Assembly (NCBI GenBank): GCA_027596075.1
Contig: JADGJC010000103.1
Coordinates: 1 to 64,000, forward strand
DNA: 64,000 nucleotides
Direction: 5' to 3'
DNA from: Rhizophlyctis rosea
Taxonomy: Eukaryota > Chytridiomycota > Chytridiomycetes > Rhizophlyctidales > Rhizophlyctidaceae
This document shows, in pieces, positions 11,439 through 21,533 of the stretch (its first letter is position 1; each line of letters begins with the position of its first letter). The position numbers were made by a program, and so were the translations under genes. The notes beneath the pieces were generated by a model, which had not been told where the DNA came from, did not search any database, and worked only from the letters and a program-made list of their open reading frames with translations.

Positions 11439-12130
11439 TTACTTCTTCCGTGGGCGGCTTTGATGGGTTGTATGAGGAGGTATTCGACGTTTCCCGCAAC
11501 CAAAACAAGATGGGTATGTTGAGTATGTCATTGCTTTTTGGGCGCGGGAGGAGGAGAGGAGGAGGACGACGTTTTTACCTGCCCGGTTTTGAGTGCTGGT
11601 CAGTGATACTGTTGCAACAAGAAGAAAAGCCAAAAGTTCCAGTTTTGACACTCACCATTCCAGAGGCCCCTCCAAAGTGATTTTGCCCTCGTTGATCATG
11701 AGCAACACTGAGAGAGAGTACGGCGTCTGCAAGAACCATTCAGTACCCTGTTATCCTCTTTGGATGCGATGTTGGTGAAGAGGTCGAAGACTTCGTTGGA
11801 GAAGTCGGACTGCACGGGTTGTATTGTGACAACAGTCAGTATTTGGTTCTGTTTGTTTGAAGGTATGAAAGATTCAAGATATACCTGGATGTTGTCGGAG
11901 AATCCGCAGGGGGGGCCGATGAAGTCGGGGACGAGAAGGTCCTCGATGGAGAGTTTGGTGACGATGGGGACTTTGCGGGCCTTGGTGATCCCATGGGGCT
12001 TGCCGGAGCGGATCTGTTTCCTTTTGGCGCTGGAAGTGTACGTGGTGCGTTTGAGACGCTCTTTTGCCGCGCTTTTGGCGTGGCGGTCGGGGTTCGTCTT
12101 TTTCCCGAGGGCGGTGGCGGTGGGGGACAT
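11439..12130 (-). CDS. Array family protein A (unrecognised, basic N terminus)
   Basis: Function is not recognised. Exons read on the minus strand are 12130-11885, 11809-11747, 11726-11656, then a tail ending at 11439. The first 60 residues are strongly basic (RHAKSAAKERLKRTTYTSSAKRKQIRSGK), resembling nuclear-localisation sequence. The rest matches the conserved C-terminal domain of genes B-D. It has an entry helix (TKLSIEDLLVPDFIGPP, cf. PIDEILHAE in B and ALDEIV in C), a middle helix (SDFSNEVFDLFTNIA) and a closing segment (SLSVLLMINEGKITLEG, cf. DILYKTAGELTMEG in B). Intron positions agree with B and C. The last exon (NRAGKNVVLLLSS...) has no counterpart in the other copies and is less certain. 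It is divergent from the structured transcript starting near 12.55 kb. The start is the ATG that opens the basic region. Confidence 0.6.
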
Positions 12131-12550
12131 GGTGGGGATTGTAGGGGGATGAGGATTTGATTTTGTGGGAGGCGTTGTTATGTGGATGAGGTTTTGAGTC
12201 AAGTTCGCGTGGGAATATGTATGAGGCCTATGGGCAGAGTGTGTTAGGAGGAAAAGGAGAGTTGGTGTTGGAGTGGGGTTTGTTTTATGGGACCGCGACC
12301 GGAGACTGCGCTTTAGGCGCTTTTCTAGGGGGAAGTGCGGACACCTTTGTCCGAGACTCCGACCACCCATGTGCAAGCGGATCAGTTGTCCGGAATTCTC
12401 AGTAAATCAATATTGTCCATTTTGGTATGAGATTACTGTCACGTGATCATAAAATGGTGAATCATAGTGACAGGGTGATCACAGTTGGTTTCTCATGTCA
12501 ATCACTGGTCAATCACCACTGCGTCTATAAAAGTGATAGGCCATACCATC
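12131..12550. promoter_or_regulatory. Divergent promoter, unit 1 (CACGTG and TATA)
   Basis: It lies between gene A and the plus-strand structured transcript. It has CACGTGATCA at about 12440-12449, several TGATCA/TCAATCA motifs, and a TATA box (TCTATAAAAG, 12523-12532) facing right. The same order is found upstream in the other units. Confidence 0.55.
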
Positions 12551-12554
12551 CCAC

Positions 12555-13330
12555 TTCTCCGCTTCTCCCCTTCATCGGTCCACCCTTTTTTTTTTCAGCA
12601 CCATCCATCCACTTGTCAGGTACAGTCCCTATCCATCCATTCATGCGTCCCATTCACTCACATTGTCTTCCAATCATCAGAAGAACCTCACATACCTTTC
12701 CTCGCCTTCCCCTTCCAAGTCAAGTGCCGACTGGTTGAGCCGGTCGAGGTTTCCCCAACTGACCTCGGGGTTCCTGGTCGGCCGCAAGTCAAGTCCCAAC
12801 TGGTCGAACCCTCTCAACAAGCTCATTGCTTCCGGGTTCCCAGTTTGCAGATTTCGCTAGTAAGTGGGGCGAATGGCAGTGTCAATGAGGGTGGAAGGGA
12901 CGCGAACGGCGCTACGCAAGCGCTTTGGACTTTTTGTCCTCGCAAGTAGACTTTGAAGCGCAAGCGGGTCTACTTCGGTGCTGAACATGGAACGAAAATT
13001 CGGGAAGTGGGATGTTTGCGTGGGTCCTTGCTAGTGTCGCGTCTCCGAAACCTTCCTTCACTGTCATCTCTTCGCCATTTCTGCACTGAACGCCGGGCAC
13101 GCACCATACCTCTAAACCATCCTTGCTTTGCATACGCCTTTTTTCCAGACATGCGAGAAATCCGTAGCTCCCCTTTCGGGAACCGTAACAGCCGGGTCAA
13201 CTTTCTCTCAGGTAGAAGTGTCATGATTATTGCGTTATGTATTATACCGCTGGGACTCAATATATGTAACAACATCTGTCTCTCAAACATAAACATGTCC
13301 TCTGTCGTTTGCGGTCCTTCTCCTTCGCGC
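12555..13330 (+). ncRNA. Structured spliced transcript (beta/gamma), unit 1
   Basis: Predicted transcript downstream of the TATA box. The conserved core at 12800-12843 opens with CTGG and closes with CCAG, with TCGAACCC and AAGCTCATTGCTTC between them. It is followed 17 nt later by a GTAAGT donor (12860). The intron carries GGACTTTTTGTCC (12927-12939), a perfect 4 bp stem with a T5 loop. It ends with CTCTAAACC (branch-like) and a CAG near 13148. The next part (gamma, about 13200-13330) is also shared with the other units. An open frame crosses the core here, but the corresponding frames are broken in the other copies, so conservation is at the RNA level. A short peptide cannot be excluded. 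Confidence 0.45.
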
Positions 13331-13504
13331 GAGTCCTAACTTTTTCCAAGTGTCTCCCACCCCGTCATGGTGTGAAACCTGGCAGAAGCAACATCCTGAC
13401 TATCCTGCAGCGCGCATTCTGTGAACCATCTTTTAGATTCCCACTTCCCGCATCTTCCGGCATCTCTCGGCGAGACCACATCCAGTTCAGAGTCAAGTTC
13501 AGGA

Positions 13505-13655
13505 AACACCTATTCATGCAATCCGGCACTCCAGCAGCAGAACTGGTCTCATCAAAGCCAACGCCGCGACTTCCAACATCCAGGTCCAAAGTGCAACTTC
13601 AAGAACCACCTATTCATGCTTATCTGGCAAACCAGCAGCAGAACCAGCGATACCT
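13505..13655. repeat. Alpha hairpin element, copies 2a and 2b
   Basis: Two tandem copies, about 13505-13550 and 13606-13655. Copy 2a keeps CCAGCAGCAGAACTGG with an intact stem. In copy 2b the right arm reads CCAG instead of CTGG, so the stem is lost. They lie about 170 bp after the end of unit 1's transcript. Confidence 0.7.
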
Positions 13656-14068
13656 CAAAGCGACTTCAGACCCGGTGTTCAAACACTCTCCCATCATCAA
13701 ACACATCACATCCACAACACACAAAGCACCCACACAAACCAAACCAAACAAAAATTATTGTATTACTTTTGGACAATGGATGTGAATGCAAAAGAGGTAA
13801 AAACACTTTACAAAGAAGGGGGAAAAGGGGTAATGCAAACAAAAAAAAGAGTTACACGCTGTGTGTGTGGGGGTATTGTACTTCCAAACTATATACGGTG
13901 TTTTCGGTATAACCACAGCCAATACGCCAAAATCACGCAAGGGAACGTCCCTCCCGAATGCAAATCCCCATTCGTCATACTACTTATTATGCTCTGTTAT
14001 CCATATGTTTGTTTTATGGAGGATGGTTGGGATGTGGGGTCCAGGTGGAGATTTGGCGGAGGGGTATT

Positions 14069-15055
14069 CAACTGTGAAGGTGGTTGGAAATGATGGTGAG
14101 TTCCAATGTACCCAAACTTCAGGAGTTCACAACCCGCCCGCCTGATACTTACACTTACGCTGGGATGCGCCCTTCCATAGTAAGTTCACCAGCGGTTTTG
14201 TACAAGATGTCGGCAAGTGTCTGCTGCGGGCCCTGGAGACAGCAATGAGTATGTTGTCATGTGTGTACAAAGCAGCAATCATTCAATACATACGGAGCTG
14301 CTGCCGATTTCGATTTGGCTGAGGTTGAATACCAGGCACTCAACCGCATAGAGGTATTCCTGTGCAAGCCGTCAGTATCCCATCTTGCCTGTGCGATCTC
14401 AATAATATAGTACATACGCTCATCTTGATGAAATCATCCATTCGCAGCTCCAAGAAGTGCTCCATCACCTGCTCCATCGAGAACTTGAAGAATTGATCAT
14501 ACCCGCCCGCCGGCGCGCCATAGAAGTTGTCCACCTGGTTGAAATTCTCGGCGTGGAGGATTTCGTCGATCGGGAGGAGGGAAGAACCCTCGCCGGCGAA
14601 GAGTTGGGTGAAATCATCCCACCCGTTGAAGAACGTGGGGTAGGCGGTAGCCGTCGCGGGGGAGACGAAGGGTTCAGCAATGTCGTCTCCACCAGAGTGG
14701 AGCAGACCGTTGGAGGTAGCCGTGGGGGGGGAAACTAAGGGTTCGGCAGTGTCGTCTCCACCAGAGTGGAGCAGACCTTTGGTGGTAGGCGCGGCGGGGG
14801 AGATGAAGGGTAGTATTGCTGCAAATGCCCCTTCAGCAGAGATGTCCCTCTCTGCGGCCGGTTCAGCGAGTGGTGCCGGTCGGCGTCGGCGGCGGGCGTG
14901 TAAACAACCCGGATGCGTACTCCCATGGTGGGAGTCTTCTTTGAGGGAGGGGAAGCCGGTTTGAGTAACTTCGTCTTCTTGACGGCGGAGAGGGGTTTCT
15001 TGGCAAGGTGCTTTTTGCCACGGGTGGTCGCCTTCGTAGTCTTCTGCGACTTCAT
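14069..15055 (-). CDS. Array family protein B (unrecognised, internal 23-residue repeat)
   Basis: Function is not recognised. The start ATG (15055) opens a lysine-rich head (MKSQKTTKATTRGKKHLAKK). A GTACGC...GCAGAG intron (about 70 bp) joins MG to RDISAEGAFAA. The middle holds two copies of a 23-residue unit beginning LLHSGGDD, encoded by a 69 bp tandem repeat at about 14670-14808, with a third degenerate start. The family domain follows: FFNGWDDFTQLFAGEG, LLPIDEILHAENFNQVDNFYGAP, MEQVMEHFLELRMDDFIKM, then on separate exons EYLYAVECLVFNLSQIEIG and GPQQTLADILYKTAGELTMEG. The reading closes a few residues later (last exon near 14071). It shares intron positions with C. The basic head suggests nuclear location. 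It is divergent from the unit 2 transcript. Confidence 0.62.
14670..14808. repeat. 69 bp in-frame tandem repeat inside gene B
   Basis: Two copies starting near 14671 and 14740, each carrying TCGTCTCCACCAGAGTGGAG. They keep the reading frame and encode a 23-residue acidic, Ser/Pro-rich unit. Confidence 0.75.
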
Positions 15056-15770
15056 CTTGACTGCAATTGGTTGGGGGAGGGACAGTTAGCTTTTGAACCG
15101 GCGCGGGAGAAAGGATGTGCCCAAGCATTCTGGAAGTCACAGTACGTACGTGATGGTTGGGTGAGAGGTGTGCGGTGTCGGTTGGGAGAGGGAGGAGTGG
15201 GGTATAGGGAGTGGGAGACTAGGTAGAATATGGATGCAACTGGAGTAAGACGCAACAAGAGTGGTTGTGAGTGAAGGGCTCTGGGTAAGAATGGGCTGCC
15301 AAGCTGGTGCCAAACGATCTGCACGATGTTCGCGGCAGTCACAACAAATACCTTATTATGATAGCGGGTAGATATATTTCCGAGCTGGTTTATAGCGCTA
15401 TATGAGGCCCTGGCACTGATGGTTATTGGTGGATAAGAGGTCTTTGCTACTCAAAGTGTTTTGGGAGAGAGGAAGTAGAAGCGGTCGCTCAGATGAAAAT
15501 GAGCAGATAGAACTTGAGACTGACCAGTCCGTCTGGATGAGCGGATTGTCCGAACATCCAGGATTGCCTATTTAGGTGTTGATTGCCTGTGCGGGCTAAT
15601 CAATTGCCCGCATGTCTGTCCGATTGCCATCACGTGGTTGATTGGGTAATACATCCGTCATCCTGACAGGGGTTCAGTCGCTGATGGCAATGTGGGGTTG
15701 ATCCACTGATCCACGGTTGATGTGTTTGGTCACAACACAGACATCAACTGGCAGAAACTTTATGACATGA
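15056..15770. promoter_or_regulatory. Divergent region, unit 2 (CACGTG)
   Basis: It lies between gene B and the unit 2 transcript. It has CACGTGGTTGATTG at about 15631 and several TGATT/TGATCC motifs like the other units, but no clear TATA box on the right side. Confidence 0.45.
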
Positions 15771-16500
15771 CAGTCCACAGCTTCCCCTCCCTCCCCGTTC
15801 GCTATCTTCCCCTCGGGACTTCTCAGCATCGCCCTTCACCACACTGTCATCATCCATCCATTGTTTTTGGGGGTAAGCATCCATTCATCCATCGAAGCAA
15901 TCATCCCTTTCATCTTTTCCTGCTATCCAACTGACCCGCCATTGTATTTCTACTTCGCCCTATCAGCATGCGCAGACACTCCCCCCTCTTCCGAACTGAA
16001 ATGCCGTCCCGGTTGAGCCTGAGGGGTCTTCCGGGCTGACCCCCAGGTTCCCGGCGGCTCCTCTCTCCACAAGTCAAGGCTACAAGTCAAGTTTCACCTG
16101 GTCGAGCCCGCGAGAAAGCTCCTTGCTTCCGGGTTCCCAGACTTTTTCAGGTGAGGAGGTGTATGGCGGCATAAGGGGAATTGGAAATCGATGAGAACGG
16201 TACTGCATAGGACCTAGTGGCTTTTTGTCCCATGGTCGTTGGTTCCGACCAACTCCGTACTATCCAAACGGGTAGTCTATGTAGGACATACTGGTGACGA
16301 ATCCTGCAAAACCCCCCCTACCCGCTGTCATATACTCCTCTATTCTGCACTACTCTCTCACGGCGGGTGCGTCCCGCATACTAAGCCATCCATTGCCTTG
16401 CAGCGTTTTTTTGTGTGCAGTTTGATTCATTGCATTATGTATCATACGTCATCATGTAATATAATAACATAAAGAACAGACAAAGTCTAAGTCGTCTGTT
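15770..16500 (+). ncRNA. Structured spliced transcript (beta/gamma), unit 2
   Basis: Second copy. The core at 16097-16140 has CCTGG at the left and CCCAG at the right, and inside it a GAGC...GCTC stem closed by about nine bases. A donor (GTGAGG, 16151) follows after TTTTTCAG. The intron has GGCTTTTTGTCCC (16219-16231; one G-U pair in the stem) and a GCGGGTGCGTCCCGC inverted repeat near 16365. It ends with a branch-like ACTAAGCC and TTGCAG at about 16402. An upstream ATG-led frame with a GGTAAGC donor near 15871 (compare GGTAAGA at 23560 in unit 4) suggests another small exon. Confidence 0.45.
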
Positions 16501-18417
16501 TCATATACATACCATATTGAGGCCCAAACACTGTCAGCTATGCTTTTGAGTGCCATCCTTCTTGTTTCTCTACAAGTCATGATTTCACCGAACTCTTTCA
16601 CACTTTCATGGTCGGACATGCTTCAGCCCCGACCTCATTTCCAGAGTTGGTTTACCACCGCACTCACCGCCAGTTCCCACAAGCGTCACACTATGTACTG
16701 CCGAAAACACAGCAAGCACGTCAAGCCCTGCTACCATCCATGTTGTCATGTTTGGAGTACACTATAGCCATGCTCGGCGAGCACTTAGCCCCCACCATTC
16801 ATTTTGTCCGTAAAGCTGCCCAGTCAGGGGACTCGCGCAAGCATATCCACTTCATGGTCATCTTAACCTCGCATCCTTGACAGCAACTAAGGTCCTGGCG
16901 CACTTTTTGCACAATCTGTTTCTCATCCGGCTTGCATTCCAGCTTTGATGGTTGGGACGTTGTTAACCTGAAATTGCGATTGCAGTGACCAGCAAATCCA
17001 ATGAAAAATTTGAAACGCCAGGGAAGACTTCAATAGAACACCTCTTGACACATGGCAATTGAGGGATTGTATGGCCCCCACACGGCAGATTCGTGAAACA
17101 AAGAAATAGCATTCAAGACGCTTGTCAGGGACGTGCAGTGTTTGAATGAAACACATGGGGATACCTCGTGGGATGAAAAAGAATCAGATGAACCACTGCA
17201 CTCTACTGCTCTAGGGCGAGTAGTCATATCACACTCATTGCTGTCACGAACATACCTACACGGATCGGTTGTCTCAAAGGGTATACATGAAGGGCCATGA
17301 GTGGTCTATGACTCCCAGTGTGTTTGATCCTGATTGCGGCCAAATTAGAGCATTCGTCATGGGAATGAAAGACTCGATCGTGAAAGCGCATGATTCCTCC
17401 ATCGCTATCGCCCACCATCGCTTCACATCTTTTGCTCAGACAAGTGACTGTCGCACACTTCACAACAACCAGGATCAGCTAGGATATATAAAAAGGAACA
17501 ACTTGCGGAAGCTGTCCTCCACACGTGTAAAGAAGTGCACGGACCTGTCACGAACCTCGAGCTTGACCGCAGGCAAATCTGCACTTCCGCATCACGTCCA
17601 TCGAGCACATGCGTAGTTGTGGAACGAATCGTCAGCCAAAAAAGAAGGATGACTACTGGAACACGGACGGGATATATGGCTTTGGGAAGTGTGCCGTTCC
17701 ATTGCCATGCATGGTAGCAACGATGTTCAGATTGGTGTTGGGAAGAGAATGTTTATGCCGCCTGCTTCATGGGGAACGCAACCCAATTCAGGCGTCGTAT
17801 GTGTGGTGCGTGCACAGCACTGTGGAGCGACAAAAGTAATGGGACGACCCGTGTCTCGAGTTGCTTTGAGAGGTGCATTTGTCCTGTCACCACTTAAGCA
17901 GGTTTGCACCTGTTTCAGGACGGTCTTGAACTAAGCAAGAAAACTCCCTGCAAATTGCCGACAGAAATGATGTCGAGCAAAGAAGAAAACCCCACAATGG
18001 ACGGGACCCCGTACCTATTACTTGTCTCGACCAGTCTAGGGGTGCACAGGGCCAGCCGCAAATTGTGGTACGGTATGTTGGGACTGGGTGCTCGAGTGGA
18101 GATGATGAGGCAAAGTGCTTGCGAGTCGACGCGGGTGCGAGAAGTTGACGGAATAAGTGCGCGAAGAGGCTGTGTGAGCGGGGCCGGCCATTGGAATGTC
18201 CCCGTAGGGATATGAGGATGCACAAATGTGCTAAATGTGGGGAACAGCAGATTGTCAGAATAGAGTGGGAAGACGAGGATGTTCAATTATGGAAGATTAA
18301 CCTGGGGGGGATGAGGATTGATCTGCCCTCCTTCCGATAAGGTTCCACTGTCTACCACCTATCCGACACAGGAAGTTATCACTGGACAACGCCAAGTCAG
18401 GCCTTGACTTTGACAAT
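16501..18417. other. Non-coding-looking insert between units 2 and 3, partly duplicated at 24.3-25.0 kb
   Basis: No gene could be supported in these 1.9 kb. Two stretches resemble sequence after unit 4. About 17800-17895 (TGTGGAGCG then CAAAAGTAAT, GCTTTGAGAGG) resembles 24335-24420. About 16650-16680 (GTTTACCACCGCACTCACCG) resembles 24878-24905. The block therefore probably belongs to the larger duplication and has decayed. Confidence 0.4.
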
Positions 18418-18465
18418 CACCTGTTCATGCTTTCTGGCAATCCAGCAGCAAAACTGGTGATACAT
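18418..18465. repeat. Alpha hairpin element, copy 3
   Basis: Carries CCAGCAGCAAAACTGG. The loop has one change and both stem arms are kept. It lies past the 3' end of gene C; an AATAAA signal for gene C is on the minus strand at about 18608. Confidence 0.7.
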
Positions 18466-18904
18466 CGAAGCAATGTCTGACTTGAACCTCCAAAACACCC
18501 TTCTGCCGTTGCTCCATCCCCTTCTCCCCCCCGTCAGCCAAGCGTCAACAACAACAAGGAAACTTTCACACCCACAACACAACCACACAAGAAGTGGAAA
18601 GAAAACTTTATTGCGATTATGAACAATGAAAAAATGAAAGGAAAACGAAGTATTTTACCCGAAAAAAACAAAAAAGGTCCAAAGACAACCCAAACACAAA
18701 AAACGGAAAAATATACTTGTACTTTTGAGAACATTTATGACATTGCGTGATGACTTTTTACATTGCAACAAACTTTGCTAATTCCTTCTTCCGTTGACGG
18801 CTTTGCGGGGTATTGGGTATCGATGTGAGGATTTATATGTGGGAATCCAAAAACCATGTTGTATAATGGTTTTCCGGGTATTCGGGGATGGAGGTTTTGG
18901 GGTC

Positions 18905-20223
18905 TCAGCTGTTGACAGTGTTGAGTGACGGTCAGTCTGATAGTTTACATGGGCAAGCAAAGTGCCGCCTGATCGAAACTCACCAAGCAAAACCCTGGTT
19001 GAGAATTACTTCGCCGTAGGAGCGCAAGAGCATTTGAGCGAGATCCGCGTCCCCCTGTTGTAACAACCTTTAGTATTCAATCATGATGCTGGGATGTGAC
19101 GAAATTGTGGACATACGATGGCAAGGTAGCCGAACTGGTAGAACATCAGGATCGCGTCGGCGGAGGGCTGTTATCAGATAGTCAGTCTTGGATTCATGTC
19201 TGCACAAGGTGTCAAAGATCCAGAACATACATATGGTTCGCTGTTCAAGTCCATGAATTGGAACACGGTGGTGACTTCCTGAACCGGGAATGGCTACCAC
19301 AGAGGTTGGTTAGCTTATGGTCCTATCTTCTTATTCTTACCAGAAGTACCAAACTTACCAGGCGAAGCTCGTTGGGATGGTCAAAGAGATATTCGAACGT
19401 GCGGCCCGGAGGTGGTGCGTAGTATGCACCCTCTTCACACATTGCCACGTCCACAATCTCATCCAGCGCCAACGCCGGGCGCGGCACGCGGGGCCTTCCT
19501 CGGATCCCCCAAGCCGATTGGCAAGTTCGCCGGTGCTATTGCCATGTCCAACCTAGGTGGTGGCTGATGGGCTTTGTGGTGGTGGAAGTAGTGACAGGCT
19601 TTGTAGTGCTGACTGTGGTCGTGCTGTGGGAGAAGAAGAAGAAGAAGAACGAGGTTAGAATGGTGCATCCCCAGCACCTGACTATAAAGATAGAGAAACT
19701 TACGTGGTCTTGACAGTGGTAGTGGTTACTGGTACGGAAGCGGTAGTTGACTGGGTCGTGGTAGTAGTGGTCTTGGTAGTGCTGGGCGCAGTGGTGGAAA
19801 CACTGCCTGCAACATCACCATAGTAGATGAGTACTCCTTGCAGATGACAGATGTGGTCAATGCTGTAGTTTTTATCTATTGGATGTGGGTACAACCATGG
19901 GAAGATCTTGACTAATTTCTAGCCACTGTTTGGCTACACATATCCGATGTGAATGCAGCCTCGATGGTCAGAATGAATGACTTGTGTCACTCTTGGCTCC
20001 ACTGGCAACTACGGTACCACCTACAGTGACTACTAAACCATTGAGCCTCACAGATGGGTGTGGGGGTAGTCGTGGTGGTAGTGACAGTGGTCGTAGTAGT
20101 AGTGGTGGTAGGAGTTTGATCTGTACGACGAGGACGGGCCTTGAGGGCGCGCGCTGGCGGTTGCGTAGCTTTCACTCGCGCTCGAAGGTTGTAGGTCTGG
20201 CAGGCGGACTTATTGGCGAACAT
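18905..20223 (-). CDS. Array family protein C (unrecognised, threonine-rich linker)
   Basis: Function is not recognised. The start at 20223 (MFANKSACQTYNLRARVKA) opens a basic region, followed by long threonine runs (TPTTTTTTTTVTTTTTTPTP). A second threonine-rich exon (about 19802-19705) and a third one follow. The family domain is clear after an acceptor near 19570: PALALDEIVDVAMCEEGAYYAPP and FEYLFDHPNELRL, then on separate exons EVTTVFQFMDLNSEPY, PSADAILMFYQFGYLAI and GDADLAQMLLRSYGEVILNQGF, ending a codon or two later near 18905. Six or more short introns are needed, and their positions in the domain agree with B. Threonine-rich joins at 19.6-20.0 kb are less certain. An in-frame upstream ATG (20325) is possible. 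Confidence 0.58.
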
Positions 20224-20725
20224 GTCTAAGGTGACGGAGTGAGAGATTGAGCGGACAGAGGTCAGTTTTGCTGGGTGACCGCATTGCAAGAAGTTCACAA
20301 ACTTTCTCAAAGTCACCACACTCACTTGTCGTATGCTGGTGTTGGTATGGGGATGTTGGCCGAATGAGAGTACTGTGACGAAACAAAAGGGAAATGAGGT
20401 GAGGTGAGATCAGTATGCTCAGCGGTTACTTCAACGAATTGCACCAGATTGGTAGCTGTCAAATAGGTACCTTTCCGGGTTATTTGTTTGCTTCGATGGT
20501 TTCTTCGTATGAGGCTGAAGGTGTTACTTTCTTATGAGGCCGACGGTGTTTGTGTGGTTAGAGGTTGAAAGGTTTGTTTGCAGGCGGGTTGGGTTTTGTC
20601 GCTTGTCGAATTCCACTCTGTCCGAACAGCTTCACGTACAGGTGATTGGGGTGATCACAATTCGATGACATAAGCATCAGTCAACACACCTCTATATAAG
20701 TCACAGCGGGGGCTGGGTAAGCACA
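20224..20725. promoter_or_regulatory. Divergent promoter, unit 3 (TATA)
   Basis: It has TCTATATAAG at 20691-20700 facing the unit 3 transcript and GTGATCACAA nearby. The E-box is degenerate (CACGTA at about 20633), unlike CACGTG in units 1, 2 and 4. Confidence 0.5.
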
Positions 20726-21345
20726 AACTCTTGCACTCAACACTCACTACCTACCCATTAAGTTACCTAACTCCACTCCTCCACTAATAGTACGGGCGAA
20801 CACTACATTCCGGCTCAAGTCAAGTGCCAACCGGTTGAGCCCGTCTGACTTCAGGGCTCCCACTGGCTTCTCTCGGCTTCCTTGCGCAATGGTAACCGCA
20901 AGTCAAGAACCAGTCATTTTAAGGCAAATTACACTTGGTCGAGCCCGCGGCAAGCTCATTGCTTTGGCGTTCCCAGGTTCTGGTGAGTGGGGTGGGTGAC
21001 AGTGGTTGAAGGGTGGAAGGCATGTGGACGGCGTCATGCAAGACCTTCGGACTTTTAGTCCTTGGATGTTGGTTCATACGTGACCGATCTCGTACTGCTC
21101 ACTTGTGGGTTCGCTTGTATGGTTAGCTTTTGTCACATTCCCAAAACCTTTCTTCACTGTCACCCCTCCTGCGTTTTGGTATCATTGGAAACCGGGCACG
21201 TCCCGCCATGTCTAAACCCGCCATGTCTAAACCCGCCTTTGCGTTGCAGCTTTTTTTTTTTTCTTCACATACTGTTCAACTTTTTTACATCATGTATACT
21301 ACGAACTGTATAATAAAGAACAAACAAAGTCTTGGTCGTTTGTTT
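20725..21345 (+). ncRNA. Structured spliced transcript (beta/gamma), unit 3
   Basis: Third copy. The core at about 20933-20976 uses CTTGG at the left and CCAGG at the right (five pairs, one of them U-G). Inside is the GAGC...GCTC stem. A GTGAGT donor is at 20983. The intron has GGACTTTTAGTCC (21049-21061), where the loop changed but the stem did not, and ends with TCTAAACCC and TTGCAG (about 21249). An AATAAA sits at about 21310 in the gamma part, which could be the poly(A) signal. Confidence 0.48.
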
Positions 21346-21487
21346 CTTGAAGATATACAAAGTCCACATCTTGTTCGTCATGCTTATGTTTCGCATATAA
21401 TGATTTGGTTTTGGTGTGAGTCACAGCTTCCATTACACTCCGTCCAACTGTTGTGGGCCACACAGATCAAAGGCTCGTCTTTGATAT

Positions 21488-21533
21488 CACCTATTCGTGC
21501 TATCCGGCAATCCAGCAGCAGAACTGGCGATAC
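21488..21533. repeat. Alpha hairpin element, copy 4
   Basis: TATCCGGCAAT, then CCAGCAGCAGAACTGG, then CGATA. The outer TATC/GATA arms can extend the 4 bp stem. It lies about 140 bp after the unit 3 transcript. Confidence 0.7.

Larger units (their letters stand above)
11111..13330. repeat. Compound array unit 1
   Basis: Order along the plus strand: alpha hairpin, gene A (minus), divergent promoter, structured transcript (plus). The same order recurs in units 2-4 with heavy divergence, so this is an old tandem segmental duplication. Confidence 0.65.
13505..16500. repeat. Compound array unit 2
   Basis: Same order as unit 1: duplicated alpha element, gene B (minus), divergent region with CACGTG, structured transcript (plus). 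Confidence 0.62.
18418..21345. repeat. Compound array unit 3
   Basis: Same order again: alpha element, gene C (minus), promoter with TATA, structured transcript (plus). Confidence 0.62.

Noticed and set aside
12485..12949. 154-codon frame across the unit 1 transcript as a protein gene
   Set aside because: The same nucleotides are conserved in the other units, but the frame is shifted or stopped there; predicted splice sites also cut it.
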